Assembly (NCBI GenBank): GCA_040954595.2
Contig: CM082596.2
Location: forward strand, 744,001-808,000
Direction of reading: 5' to 3'
DNA from: Balanoglossus misakiensis
Lineage: Eukaryota > Hemichordata
Length of the DNA stretch: 64,000 nucleotides
Shown in pieces: positions 11,817-24,800 of this stretch. Each line of letters opens with the position of its first letter. Positions within the stretch are counted from its first letter, which is position 1. Both the position numbers and the translations under genes were made by a program. Below the pieces are notes generated by a model. That model was not told the DNA's origin. It saw nothing but the letters and a program-made list of their open reading frames with translations, and ran no database searches.

Positions 11817-14800
11817 TTTGGAACTTTCCTGACTAGTACTCTCCTGTTTACAACGATTTCCTCTGAACACGACCATGTGAACAAATCATTGGGAAGTTTC
11901 GCGACTCTGTGGTTGTCATTGACCTGGACATGATGTGATCCCAGTAAATGAACACATTCTTTCAACGCCATGCTCATTAAAAGTGTGGTATACTCACGAA
12001 ATTAGTTGGCTAACCTTGTTAGGGCAATATTTCCATTGAGAGCACGCGCACGCAACGGTTTATACATATATTAATTATTAGCATATTAAGTATTAGCATG
12101 GGACACTTGTACAAGCCCGCCATTTTGAATTCGTCTTTTGCAGTCACTTGTTGATCAAATTTACAGTTGGCTGTTTCTAGTTTTTATTTGACATAGTTTG
12201 TATGATTCGCATTTACATTGGTGAACATCACGATTGGCTATTACAAAGAAGGGAGCGATTTTAACAGATGGTCAGTTGATAAACTATAAAAACAAAAGAA
12301 ATGGAGTGGCGAAAGGCTACATGAACTACTTGTCATTTACAAAACATCAGACTTTCGTTGTATTCAGCAATGAATATATTTGGAGCATTTCGACAAAATA
12401 TCTTGGATTTGGAGGTAACAATGTCGCGGGGCAGAACGTGTAAACGGGTTTCTAAATTTGTCTAGACTTATTATTCGATCTTAGCAACTCGATTTACGGC
12501 ATTAAATGACTAATAAACTAGGGTCGCTAAAGATGATACTCTTTTATTTCTACTTAAAACTTAGAATAGGGTTTGAAAGGTACAGAAATGTCAATAATAT
12601 TATGATACAAACTCTGCAAAGATCGATGGTGAATCGCGTTGGAAAACATAGTAATAGTTGTCGCGTTTACTGCTCCACTAGAGAGCATACACTTTTACAT
12701 TAATTTTCATTCAACAAAAGCAACGCACGAAAAATTACAATAAGCAATAACAAATTTTATGTGGTCACGTTCCCAATCTATTTCCTGTCGACTTTATCTC
12801 TACAAATAATTGGTGGAGGCATCGTCCACTGACGAGGATGCCGGAACCACCAGCAGGATTCAAAGCCCGTACACAATGTTGTGCGCTTATGAGTGTATTG
12901 TCTTTATTTTACCCATAAGTCAATGGTTGCTATCTCACCCTGAACAAGAGCTGTCGCCTGTTGGATGACGGGTTGAATCAAATAAATTAAATAAATAATA
13001 AATATTAAATGTAAATTAAAGATAATTGATTTATATTTCTATTTTCTACTCTTCATTAGATCAAATCTGAATGAGCTATCTTTGTAGCACGAGTTAAGCA
13101 CGATAATATTAATTCTTAAAAAGTTTTGAGCAAAGTAAATGAATTTGAATTTTAAAACAAAGCTTGAACGTTTAGAAAGCACTTAGTCGATCAGCGAGGA
13201 ATATTTTTTTACTTAATTATAGTTAATTATAAGTTTTCATGAGAGGGAGTGAATGAATATTGGCTGTCCACTCTCTGACTTCTTTTAGATGAAAAGAGAA
13301 CAATTACAGGGGATGTTATTCGTCAATACCAGAAGCTATAAAACGCTCATTACAAGAAATGAGTTGAGATGTAAATTCAAGTGATTCAACTTATGTTAGT
13401 CAGAAGAACAACAACATTTGTCGGTATAATATCAAACGTTGGATTTGTTTTATCTGGACAACAAATGACAACAGCTTTTCTGCAAGTAGCAGACTACAAC
13501 ACAACCATAAGATAAAATATCAAAGTTTCTATGCAAAAGATCCACTTAACCGAACAGCCTAGGGGTTCTAACAACATAATATTTTGAGCATTAATGACAG
13601 CTTACTACCCATTCTCGAAAGAAATAAAACTCTTTCTACACAACTCGTGTGAGATGTGATTTGAAATTGCTAAAATACTGTCATGATTTTTTTTTACAAA
13701 TTACGTCATGTATCGTAGTTTTAAGTTCACTTACCGATTTATGCACGGAGATCAAAATTTACACATTTATTGAAATGGATGCTTCTAGAGACATATCAAA
13801 GTTAAAAACGTTCGCACACATATTCAAAGCACGTGCAGTAAGGTTTTCTGGTAATGTATTGTTTTATTGATTTACTGTGTGGAACCAGGGTAAAATAAAT
13901 AAAGCTTTCACTGCAAATTTATCGTGTTTGGTGTTTTCTTTGTGGATATCGAGCGTTTGTGAAGAATGGACACGCCCTGTGGAGAGAGGGGTGACGTCAC
14001 ATTTCCTCCGCTGTTCCACACCAACACTGTGTGTTGTATTTGGTTTGGACAAATTACATGGACGTAAAAGGGTCAATTATGATTTGTGCGGCCCTTGCTA
14101 ATTTAGTTCTATCCCATAATCACTCTATGATTCATGTTCCTGACAATATTGAGAATATTGCCGTAAAAGGGTTGTCTATTACACGGCTTGACTTTAACAT
14201 CAGGTTGCCTGAGTCCCCAGTTGCTGAAATCACGCTACGCTATGAGAGAATGGTATCTACATGTACTCACTTGTTCGTTGGTGGAGTGTACTTCGGCAGA
14301 CCGGAAGGACAGTTAGCGTCTTCTTCAAATAGTCTTGCAAATTTCCCCCGAGTTCTTCAAAATCCTGGCATAGTGTTCCTCGCAAGTCTCTGCATGCTTT
14401 TGTGCTTCATTTCGGACATGTGCTTCGTATTTTGGACAGAGAATATTCGTCGTTATCGTGGATCCGACACGGTGCTATCACATCCGAAACGGTGACATGG
14501 TTGAAGTTGCTCGGGTCAATGTTCGAAAGCACGTGGTGCATTACACATGCATAACCAATGGAAATCTCTATATACAGTCAGATGTGTTTCAAACCGTTGT
14601 TTATTGGCCGACAGGAAAGCTTCGTGTACCACGTGATCGGTTAGGCTTTATACCAGGTGTTGTTAACGCTCGTTGGAAACTGAATGAACTCTTACAGCGG
14701 ACTCTTACAAGTATTTTCATCAACTACAAACTTACAAAACGAAAGCGTAAATCTCTTTATTTCTTATAAGAAAGTATAAAAAATGAACTTGTACAATGAG

Positions 14801-14859
14801 AGCTTCGCATGCATCTCTTCCACACACACACACACAAACACATAATATCTGTGGTAGCA
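11817..14859. other. Intergenic region, no confident gene
   Basis: Mostly AT-rich. From about 13,870 to 14,770 the sequence is more GC-rich and open in several frames on both strands: about 150 and 100 codons on plus, plus a minus stretch with a donor AA|GTGAGT near 14,270. Because several overlapping frames look equally protein-like, I make no gene call. A motif near 12,852 resembles a tRNA-type B box but no tRNA folds around it. A short CA run lies at 14,822-14,837. Confidence 0.5.
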
Positions 14860-15225
14860 TCAGTCAGTGCATTTATCTGTGATGAGTCTAATCACTCCAG
14901 TCGAGTTGAATTGTAACAGCATTTGAAACTCCCTTGGGATAGTTTTCTGGTGAAGAGTTGTCTTGTCGAAGTAATGATGAGAAACCTTGTTTCCATGGCG
15001 ATCATGTTCGTATGGCCAGAATCCATAGAGGTCCAAAGTATTGCAGAAAAGCGTTGCTAAGGTGAACATCACAAAGCCCTCGCTTGATGAAGGTTTCTTC
15101 CAAAATCTGTGCGTGAAATTATTCAGACATCAATGTTAAAAAAAATTGTTAACACACTAAAATATTCGTTGCAACAGATCACAACGCTTGTTCATTGCAC
15201 CAGTTCAACAGGCAGATCGGACCGT

Positions 15226-15275
<50 letters not shown>

Positions 15276-16539
15276 TTTACCTGTTTATCTTGTTTGGATA
15301 TAATGGCATCGGCGAATATGCTACATGCACTTTGTACTTTGTTCCAGAGTTCAGGTTTTCAAGAAGATTTCGCAGCTTGACCTTGGCACCCCTCATTACC
15401 CTTCTCTTCCATGACATGTCATAGGGAAACCACAATATTGTATCGTTTAAGTTCAATAATTCTTCGTGATAACGCCTGGTAGACATTTTGAGCTGTTTAG
15501 ATTTCTTAGCATTAAAGTATTTACTCATATATCCAACGACAAGGTGACTTATGGATATAAGATTAGTTTTGCTGCCGGCATCCCTTTCAAAGCCGTGTAC
15601 TCGTGGTATATTTGCTCTCATAATGAAATCATGATCATCGATTTGCTTTCCGCACGTGCTGTTGCGAAGAATCCCACTGCTGCCAACAAGAGCACAGCGA
15701 TTTTGAGGTTTCATAGTCTCGAAGAATTCATCGTATAGATCTCTGTATCTGCCCATGGGTGGGTACCCTTGCGACCAGAAGTTCTGAGGAAATTCTATCT
15801 CTTTCCATCGTACATGGCGACGAAATATGGCGATAGAATTTTCTAAATCAAACATTTTGAAGGTGACATTCCTGAAAAGAGACCGGGATGGTGGTTTACA
15901 TGCATGATGAATTGTTTTACTGTTGGTCAGTAATCTATATGGGGTGGTACAAGCAGGAGGGTCACCATCATCGGCCAATTCTGGTAATACACAAGTCGAA
16001 TCAGAAACAGGTACACAACAGTGAATATTTCTTGCTTTTCTAGGCAACAAGTTGAGTCACACAAGACAGATGGATGGGCGCTGAATGAACCTACCTTAAT
16101 TCTTCAAGTGAAGTTACATTTCTTTGATTCATGGTGAAAACCTCCGGGGCAGAAATGTTGAGGAATTCATTTTGAAGTTTGTCGGTGCTGTTTACGCTGA
16201 AAATAATTTAAATAGAAGCCGCATATTCAAAACCACTGAAATCATGGCCCTGCATTAGGTTTTCTTTTGTACAACCAGAATACAACTGAAGTGTCGGTCA
16301 TGTTACCATAATTTGAGATGCAGAGAATGGTCATCGTAAATATTAACTTATACTCACAAGCGTTTGTACTTGTGTAATTCCAAATCTCGTTCTCGGTGTT
16401 GGGAGACCTGTCCTTGAACTTCGAAGTAGATGACCATGATAGAACAGGTACCAAGGGTGACCATGCAGAGAAAGCACGATTTCATCGTCAGTGGTGTCAA
16501 TTGGCCACGCACAAACTTCAAACGCTCGGGGAAATCCAT
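14860..16539 (-). CDS. ST8Sia-like sialyltransferase, tandem copy A (GT29)
   Basis: Coding exons on minus: 16539-16358, 16196-16095, 15871-15281, 15106-14860; 373 residues, every intron in phase 2. It is a Golgi type II membrane enzyme by architecture: short cytoplasmic tail, one membrane segment (about residues 20-40), a stem with Asn-X-Ser/Thr sites, then the catalytic domain. Sialylmotif L spans about 151-196 (CALVGSSGI at 154-162). Motif S begins near 297 (PSSSEGFVM, then TLATLFC and LYGFWP), and motif III is HHYFD at 335-339. GT29 enzymes transfer sialic acid from CMP-sialic acid; the ATLFC and LYGFWP blocks favour the alpha-2,8 (ST8Sia) group. Oddity: motif VS (His-X4-Glu) should place a His five residues before Glu351, but Lys346 is there; the nearest His is 344. 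AATAAA on minus at 14761-14756 is a likely polyadenylation signal. Confidence 0.9.
15230..15274. repeat. (CAGA)n microsatellite beside a splice donor
   Basis: About eleven copies of CAGA on plus (TCTG on minus). The tract starts about six bases inside the last intron of sialyltransferase copy A, right behind the donor AAACAG|GTAAATG. Confidence 0.95.
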
Positions 16540-17788
16540 GTAGGCCTATACACAGATAGATCACACGATCGTGTTTTGAAAACGGTTCTCTTCTATCGCT
16601 TGATCCGGTCCAACCCACTGTTACATTTCCACTATCTGAAGAAATATCAAACAAAACTCTCGTAAGTACTCAATTGTTTTGTAGCGAAGGATATTATTTG
16701 CCCCCTAGAGTAATATTACGTGTTTCTGTAATGCAATATCTTGATGAATATGCCTATAATATGTGCATAGCCGGAACGCCCGCACATGACTGAATCATTC
16801 AATTTACAGAACAGTGTATACACAATGAAATAGTAAACATTGCCACAGACAACATTGAACTGGAAATTTTACGTAACTCTCCCTTTATTCTCCATTCGCT
16901 ATTGTCCTGGCCAAAAGCAATTAAAATCTGTCGTGTTTTGTCGTAAAAGAGAAGAATTTCAAGAAAAACACGCTCACTGTTTTACACCATAAACATTGTC
17001 CCCAGTAAGAAAATCGATTGATTGTTACTTGTTTTATTTCTTCAGATCGATGGATCGTTACTTAACATAACAGTACATGTACAGTCAAAAGTCTTGTAGG
17101 GAAAGTAATTCCGATCCACCGATTTTAAGAGTCGTCAGACAGGCGTTTTCTCATTTAAACTCAAGAAAAAAAAATCGTTTATCAGAGACCAAACAAATCC
17201 TCTTCCACTCACCTTTCAGAAGACAAAACGATTTGTCTCATTCATACACGTTACCATGGTCCCACGTCTGTATACGGTCCTGTGTCATGTCACGTCAGGT
17301 CGTTGCATGTCCACATACAGCTTGAAAATGCCAATTTACATAAATGCATACAAATTCTTTAATTGGCGCATGCGTACAATCACTTTCTCTCTACGCTCAA
17401 AGGAGGGACGCTGTGGTTTCTAGAAACTTGTACATGTACCACCATATCCATATGCAGAGGAAAATCTAGTGTAAGAACTTAGAGGGCGAAACTTATGAGG
17501 TTCCTCTGCACCCTGTTGCTGCTGACGACTGGGCCATGACGTCATAGCGAGAAAATAATAAAACTTAGTGCCGCAATGAAGTTAGTCATTTAAAGACTTT
17601 TTATTTTTATTTTGCAACGGCTTCTGTTTCAAAGAAACGGGAATAGTAACCCTGCCTACAGGTATGTGTGGTGGAGGCCGTGTAACGCCGGGAACACACA
17701 GACCTGTACGCAGGGCTAAGGGAGCAGATAAACGAAAAGCAAGATTCAGCCCACAACCACTAGAGTAACACGATAAGCCCGCTTATCT

Positions 17789-17872
17789 GTGCTGCCATCG
17801 TCCCGGCGCTCGCACGGATCGTTATAGCTCGACTACAGTCTCCGGTCTAGCACCTAGACGGGCGAAGATGCC
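17789..17872 (+). repeat. Dispersed repeat, copy 2
   Basis: Matches the copy near 1.35 kb over the CGCTCGCACGG core and the following AGCTCGAC and AGTCTCC blocks, in the same orientation. It lies downstream of sialyltransferase copy B, in the interval between the two sialyltransferase genes. Confidence 0.6.
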
Positions 17873-18043
17873 GTGATTCGTACCCAGTCAAAGCTAAACT
17901 CAAATTGCCCATATGGTATTGCCAGCACTGCAGCCACTCAGGTCTAAAATAAAGGTCTGGGTTTTGTACTACCGGTCCCACAGCTAGCCATACCATAGCT
18001 TAATAGGGATGCCAGGTGCTTTAGATCTGGTAACACTACCATG

Positions 18044-19949
18044 TCATATACATTTGTTTACGAGTTTGATAATTCCACGTCTGTGCAAATCTCGCAGGAC
18101 GAGGAATTCGTTCGGCATTGTCATTTTTCTTTTCTTGTATTTAAATTGCTCATAATAATGGTGGCTGATGTCATTTCCGTCTCCATCTTGAGGAAATGGC
18201 CAAAATCCGTACAAATGAATTTCCTCACAGAACAGCGTGGCAACCGTCAGCATGACAAATCCTTCGCTTGTCCCCGCCGTATTGTTCCAAATACTGAAAT
18301 GAAGAATAAACGGGTCGAAATTAACAAGACAAAATCACAAATGGTCGGTTCAAATACTGACGGACGATAACTTGTTTTTCAAAGAAAAGTAAAACAACGA
18401 ATACATAGATAAATTTCTTACTTGTATGTAAGCGTCGGCCACACAGGGACAGGGGCGTAGGCGACTTTGAACGAATATTTCCTTCTACCAATCGTGTTCT
18501 GAACTATATATTTCAATTTAGCTTCGGCTGTTTTCATGAGCGCAACACGTATTGCTGACATGTTGTATGGAATCCACAGTATGCCGTTGTTTATTCCTTT
18601 TAAGGCTTCCAAGTATCGAGCATTATTGCGTAGCTTGGCATTCTTTGTTTGTTGCAAATAGCTCCCGAAAAAATGCATCGCAACGTTATTCATAGCGACC
18701 AAATCAGTCCTATTACCAACATCCATTTCGTGTCCCTTGACAGGCGCCAAGTTTATTCGCATCACGAAGTCATGCGCATTGATTTCATGTCCACAGTTAC
18801 TGTTGTTTAGAATTCCACTGCTTCCAATCAATGCACAACTCTTCTGGGGCTTTACAGTGTACAAGTAATCGTCATAGTAGTCCCGATTTAAACCGCTTGG
18901 GGGCGCTCCTGCTTTCCAGTTATTTTGTCTGAATGTCATCTTCTCGGGTTTCACGTGACTTTTGTATATAGCCAGGGAACTTTCGAGATCTATCACCATG
19001 GATATGTTGTTCCTTTAAAGAAGAAACGATTACAACTAGTTTCACTCTCAAAGTCCAACAAACTAAAGTTAACTCGCGTGTGCCTATGGCCCTTTATGAA
19101 CTCAGGCGATTATAATGGTCAAATTGAATCAGAACACACGAGGAGAACATTGTCCCAGCAAAAGTCATGTACTGAGAACAATCGGATAAAAATACTGTAC
19201 CTTTGCTTTGCCTTGTCTTCGCTGTCTGTTTTCTGTTGCCGAGAAAGACCCCAGCAACGGAGAATCGACAACAAAGACCAACAGTAAAGACACACACCAT
19301 ACGAATAATACAATGCTACCGGTCGTCACCTCACATTCTGGACTCCAAAGGATATCAAATTGGTGTCTATCTCAAATTTGTATGTTAATGTTGAGATAGG
19401 CATTTAGAAAGATTTTGGTTTCAAAATAATTGTAACGTTGGATGTTGAAATGTACTCGTTGGTGTGAAAATTGGTCAAGATATATTGGTAAAATGTTTAA
19501 CGAATTCTGTTTGCCAATTTCTTACCGTAATTCTTCAAGAGTTTTGGCAAATTTTATACCGTCCAGACAGTAACTGCAAAGATCTTGGCTTGGACTTGTG
19601 GGTATCGGTAAATCTGCAATGCTGGACGCACTGTATGGGTGAAGAAGACGTTTTAAAACACGGTCAAGACTTTTTTTGGATTGTCTGTGATTTTCTTCCG
19701 ATGAAAATGTTAAAATTGATACAGTGTGGTATTATGTTTTGAATATTGCTGTACGTGCCTGAGAATGATTTTTTATTGCATGCGTGTTAAGACGACTTAC
19801 TTGTTCACATGCTGATCCAAGGACGAATTCGAAGATTCCAGAGACAAGCTGATTAGTATCGTGGTGGAATCATAGTAAGTGATGACTGTCAACACAGACA
19901 AGAAGCTGAAAAGTGTCAAGGCGCAAAAGCACAATTTGATGCCATCCAT
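18044..19949 (-). CDS. ST8Sia-like sialyltransferase, tandem copy B (GT29)
   Basis: Coding exons on minus: 19949-19801, 19621-19526, 19012-18422, 18293-18044; 361 residues, all introns phase 2. The start ATG is preceded by an in-frame TAA, and exon 1 encodes a short N-terminus and a membrane segment (about residues 4-25). Motif L contains CALVGSSGI from residue 141, motif S SEGFVMLTVATLFC from 288, and motif III HHYYE at 323-327. The predicted role is Golgi transfer of sialic acid to glycans, as for copy A, which lies downstream in the same orientation. The large third exon is exactly 591 nt in both genes, while the first two exons have diverged almost completely. Motif VS again lacks its His: Met336 stands five residues before Glu341. 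Acceptor linkage cannot be predicted. Confidence 0.9.
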
Positions 19950-21898
19950 TTGTATTTATTGAACTTTCTGAAAGACACAAAATTCAGTGTGTTAGTTGAT
20001 ATGAGAGATGCTGTCATTTTGGATGCGGCTCAGACGGGATGTAAGTTTTCGCGTAGTTCTACGGCTAACGAAAGGTCACGTACCAGGTGCAATTTGTCGG
20101 CAATGTGTGGCGACTATGTCCCTGGTTACTGGCCTACAAGACGGTCGGTAGACGCATTGTTTTCTTTATCGTTTTCAAAAAGACTCTTCAAAGAATTGAA
20201 AGGTTTGGAGGGTTTTCATTCTTCTGAGAAATCCTTTCCAGGGGTATGTACTACCGTGTGGTACGTCCATGCATGGAGTCAATGGCAGTACCCCTATTCC
20301 CCCCTCCCCTCCCTCCCCAGGTAACCCGTCTGTTTTCGACCATGGCAGAAGTATGACCACGCTACCACAGACCATGGAGGTGTGGTACGTCCATGTCCTG
20401 ACCAAAAATACCCCACTTGGTTCACTCACGGAGCTATAGCAACCATCAGAATATTCATGAGAGCAGTAGACACGAAGGTGAAGGGGGCATAGTATATAAT
20501 CTTACGTAACTCAAAGCCATCACGACACTTTCTCCGTGTCTGTGCAGAAATCACTGCCTGTGAGTGATGGAAATGCCCGACTCCCCACACACCCCACCCA
20601 AAATGAGTGCGAAACACGTATTAATGTCCTCCCCCTATATGATAGAATGACCTCTCACCCCCCCCCTCCCTCCGTGATTATACTTCTTCAATTAAATACC
20701 CGAGACCTACAATGATGACACATAAAGACTTCAGAGCCGACCATGGAAGCTACCACATACCGTGTACAGACAATTTTCAAACCGGTTGACAATGCTCAGT
20801 ACAAAAACGTGTATCTATAGAACTCACTGTTGTTAATAATCTGCAATCACGACACTACTTACCTGGTCTGACAGAGGAAATTCTAATGGTAGAGACTTCT
20901 GCTTTCACATAACAGTCCTTCAATCATAATTCACACATGCTCACTGACCAAACTCTGTGAAGTGAGGGTGACTCGTGTTATGTAACACTCTCCACTTTTA
21001 GAGCACCAAATCACATACCTGTATCAGAGGCTATTGTCTAAAGACAACAGGATGATACCGTCAATGGTTATGTTGTGTGTCTTTCAGGGCAGCCAGGAAG
21101 CAGATCTCTGAATGATATATCAGACTATTGATAAACTAAGAAACATGTTATGTTGTACATGTAGCAAAACTGAAAAACTGCGAATGGATTAAAAGGGAAA
21201 TATACACAATGGACCTGATCTTTTGTTTCTAATAAACATTTCTTTTGTTCTATAGCCAACAAAGGTATAAATGAGAAGGGGAGGGGTGTCTTTTTATTGT
21301 GCACATAATACAGTGAAGTCTCTCGGCTCTTTCATACAAAGGTTATGATTGTTTGGTGTTAGGACTGAAAAATCTGAAAGAGTTTGTTTCAAGAGTACAA
21401 TGGAATCATTTGTGACAGAAGACACAAAGCACATTGAAATGGACTGTGTTGTATTCATCTGGCTTATGAATAAAATTTCTGTAACTTTGCTTAAATACAT
21501 TACATAGCCAAGAATAAACTAATTTCACATTTACAGTAAAAACTGTTAAAATTTCACAAACATGATTCACTGACTGTGTCCATATTGGATCAACCAGGGA
21601 AACTTAACACTTTCGCCCCCAGTTCCCTCTTTAGAGGTCTAACTTTACCATCGAAAACAATTGGTTTGGGCTGAACCATGGTGGTGAGAGGGTGAAAACA
21701 GACTTTCATGCATATTTGTGACACCATCCTTTGACAAGATATCCATTTGGATACCCCTGAATAGTGGCTGTAGTGTGATGCTGGACACACAGATGCACAC
21801 GAACAAACGTACAAATGTATGCCAATACTCCCCCACCCCCCCTTCCAAGACTAATTCTCAGGAGACTGAACCACTTGTATGGAAGATTAAAGTAAAGA
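19950..21898. other. Intergenic region between copy B and RAB3GAP1, with short repeats
   Basis: No gene recognised. A 16-bp direct repeat, GTGTGGTACGTCCATG, occurs at 20256-20271 and 20380-20395 inside a segment flanked by inverted GGGGTAT-type ends (about 20,237-20,419). Another segment (about 21,605-21,700) has inverted ends of the CTTTCGCCCCC / GAGGGTGAAAA kind. The RAB3GAP1 3' UTR probably reaches to about 21.3 kb, where AATAAA is present on minus (21298-21293). Confidence 0.5.
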
Positions 21899-24800
21899 CT
21901 AGAAAAATGTTGTATCTTCAGCAAAAGCACCAGCAAGTCGAAAGTCTTTGTTCATCAGAATACAGAACATTCTCTGTGGCAAGACCCTGGAATAGGGTGC
22001 TGGCCTGGGTATGCGGGTTCTAAGAATGAATTCGCGGCCGGCCGGTCTCGGAAAATCAGGAACACTGACGGATTGTGTCTGATCATCTGGATCAATCAGT
22101 TCTTCTTCACTTGGTAACATGTTGGCAGACTGTGAATAAATTTCAAAATGTGAATCTTTCATGTGTGTTAAAAAAATTTCACATTCACTTGTTAGAGACT
22201 TTACTTGTCACAGACATTTTCAGAAGTCCTTTAGACCCTGCAATCTTGGATGGCTGGGAAGTTTATATCGGAGGACATTCTCATGTGACACATGGCCCAC
22301 TCTGGGATATGGCACAAAAGCCACAAATTTAAACTCCACATCTTTTCTAGTTTCATACAATGCTTGACTTGATTTATTTGGCTAGGAACCCACGGCTACT
22401 GTACTTAACCAAGTCTCCTGAGATCTCGCAACGCACAGAAAATCGTAATAGACTATTGACAGAACTCTTCCTCACTTACCCTCTGTGCTGCAGCAAACAG
22501 TCTGTGCACAATACAACCAGCTGGTCCTCTTCCGGCACCTATCACAGATACTTCTGGCTGCTCCAACAAACTGGAGACAAACTTTTCCAACTCGGTCTGA
22601 TTTGCTTCATCTTCTAGAAGCTGCTGACTAAACTTGGCTCTTAGAGACTGTGCCCTCGCTATGACAACCTCAGCTAGACTGATCTGCTTGATGACATCCT
22701 GAACAATTTAACACAAATAATATTGAATAAAGTAAAGTAGCAAGAATGAAAATTGAACAATAAATGAAAGTTTCAATGTTTTAAAATTAGACAAACCTGT
22801 GGATATAGATTTCTTACCAACCACAGTAATTTACATTCAGTTCAATAAAAGCTAGCTACATTTAACAAAGTTTAAACTGCAGCTTCCCTAACTATAATAC
22901 TGAGATGTACTACCAATTCTTATAAAATAAACTCACCTCATATTTTCTGATATCTGTACACCCACTTCTCGTAAGCTTTGATGCCTTCTGAATTATCTGC
23001 TTTAGTAATGAAGTTAGTGATGGCAATCCGTCGATTTCTGAAATGAAATGATGCATCCATATCACAAATATGTAACATTTCTAGCAAATAATATTCCCAT
23101 TTAACTTCACAAGTTTTAGATGTTAAATTTCAATCAAGTTTTTCTTTTTAACATGACCCACCTATTTGTTGTATTCTCAATACAGCGGCATGAATTAGGA
23201 CTGGCATCAAATGAAGTGCAACTTCTGATGGTTTCAGAGATGCTAAGAAGTGAAGAACTTTCTCTGCCTCTTTTGTGTCATCAAATAATCTCTTCTGTCG
23301 CCTGGCTGGTATGGCTTTAGCTTGGCTCCAGACTTCTTGCCACATATTCCCTGGAAGCTGAAGGAATGCACACAAAGACATATGGACCCTTTCACCCCTA
23401 TTTCAACGTATAGAAGTCCAGGACTGCCATTGATTGCCAATAGACTTGGACAAAACCATGGCATTGAAAAGGCTAACGGTATACGTTCATGTTTTCAAAT
23501 CTAAACACAGTTACGGTACCAGAGAAATATCAGATCAGTTGTTGTACACTGAGGCTTATATACTTGGACAGATAAATTTTACATGAACAAGCTAACATCT
23601 CAGCAGAATATTCCTGTCAAATTACCATCATTCGTGTGCTCAGTTTTCCCTTCACAGGGCTTGTGCATGAATTCTGTTGATCTACATTTCCAGTTGCCAG
23701 TTGTGTCTCATCATCACTGATATCTTCGTCTTCTTCTTCAGGTTCTATCCAATCTCTAGGCGAGTACCACCTGACAAAATCCTCCAATGAGCATCCAGGA
23801 TTTGCTGCCTGGTGTCAGAATGAAACAGAGACAAGTTTCTATGATGGATATACACGCAGAATGAAAATACACTGTATCATAATCTACTCACAAATGCACA
23901 AGCATGCTCCCTCACCTTAAAGGCTTGCATATCAGACATAAGACAGGCACTTTGCATCTTCGCTCTCAGTTCAGCTCCTTCTTCAGACGTCCCTAACTCT
24001 GCTAGAACAGCTGCGTGCTCTTCTAATTGGTCTTCAGTCATGGGTGCTGGATCCTATGAAAAAGCAACAACATTTACAAATTAAGAAGAATTTCTTGAGC
24101 TGTTCTTCTTTTCTACTCAGAGACATTATCCCAACCATTCTATACTTTTTGCATAGAACTCAACACAGCAAAGGACCCCTGCAGTATCATAAACAAGAAC
24201 ATGTACCTGTGTTATTGGAATGAACAGAGGATCATCACTATTCAGCAATGTCAAATCTCCACACTGACGAAGTCTTCCATCCGACACACCACCATTGCCA
24301 ACAGACGTCTCTTTATTATTCTGTTCATCAGATGAAATTTCTGGACGTCTTTTTTCCTTCTCTGAGCTTTCTTTGCTATCCTTCTCTTCAAATTCACGAG
24401 TTTCAGAGTCGAGATTTCCTTCTGCACCCTGTCCACTGAATGCTTCAGCGCTGTCCTCGCATTCAAAGAATTCATCATCATCGTCGTCATCATCCTCTTT
24501 GTTGCTACGGGCACTGCTCATACTTGCTTGTGATAAACTGACTGTGAGGTCTCCCTCCATGGCAAGAGATTGTGTGTTTGAGAAATATGAAGTGCTTGAC
24601 GACTGAGAAATGCTCTGTCTTTCCTCTCTGGCAATCTTTCTTTCTATACAACAATTTAACATCTATCAAGAAACAAGAACAGCACAATTCACAGTCATAC
24701 AAATACAATGCAAGTGAAATTTCTGAAGAATATCTAGTAAGGCTGTTCACTAATAAAACACTTTTTTGTGGCACAGGTTTAGTCATTGAAAAACTTCATA

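Noticed and set aside
11384-11977. 197-codon minus-strand frame rich in Ser/Phe/Leu
   Set aside because: Antisense shadow of the Lys/Glu/Asp-rich last exon of the WDR86-like gene.
12830-12870. tRNA-like B box (GGATTCAAAGCCC)
   Set aside because: No matching A box at proper spacing and no cloverleaf; may be a SINE fragment at most.
13730-13745. Strong minus-strand donor CG|GTAAGTGAAC
   Set aside because: The sequence on its exon side has stops in all three frames, so no coding exon is supported.
13877-14769. Long open frames on both strands, up to 154 codons
   Set aside because: Several overlapping frames look equally protein-like and none shows a recognised motif or a consistent exon chain, so coding strand and reality are undecided.
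15109-15424. Plus-strand frames with repeated Asp-Arg-Gln-Thr
   Set aside because: Produced by the (CAGA)n microsatellite; the true coding strand here is minus.
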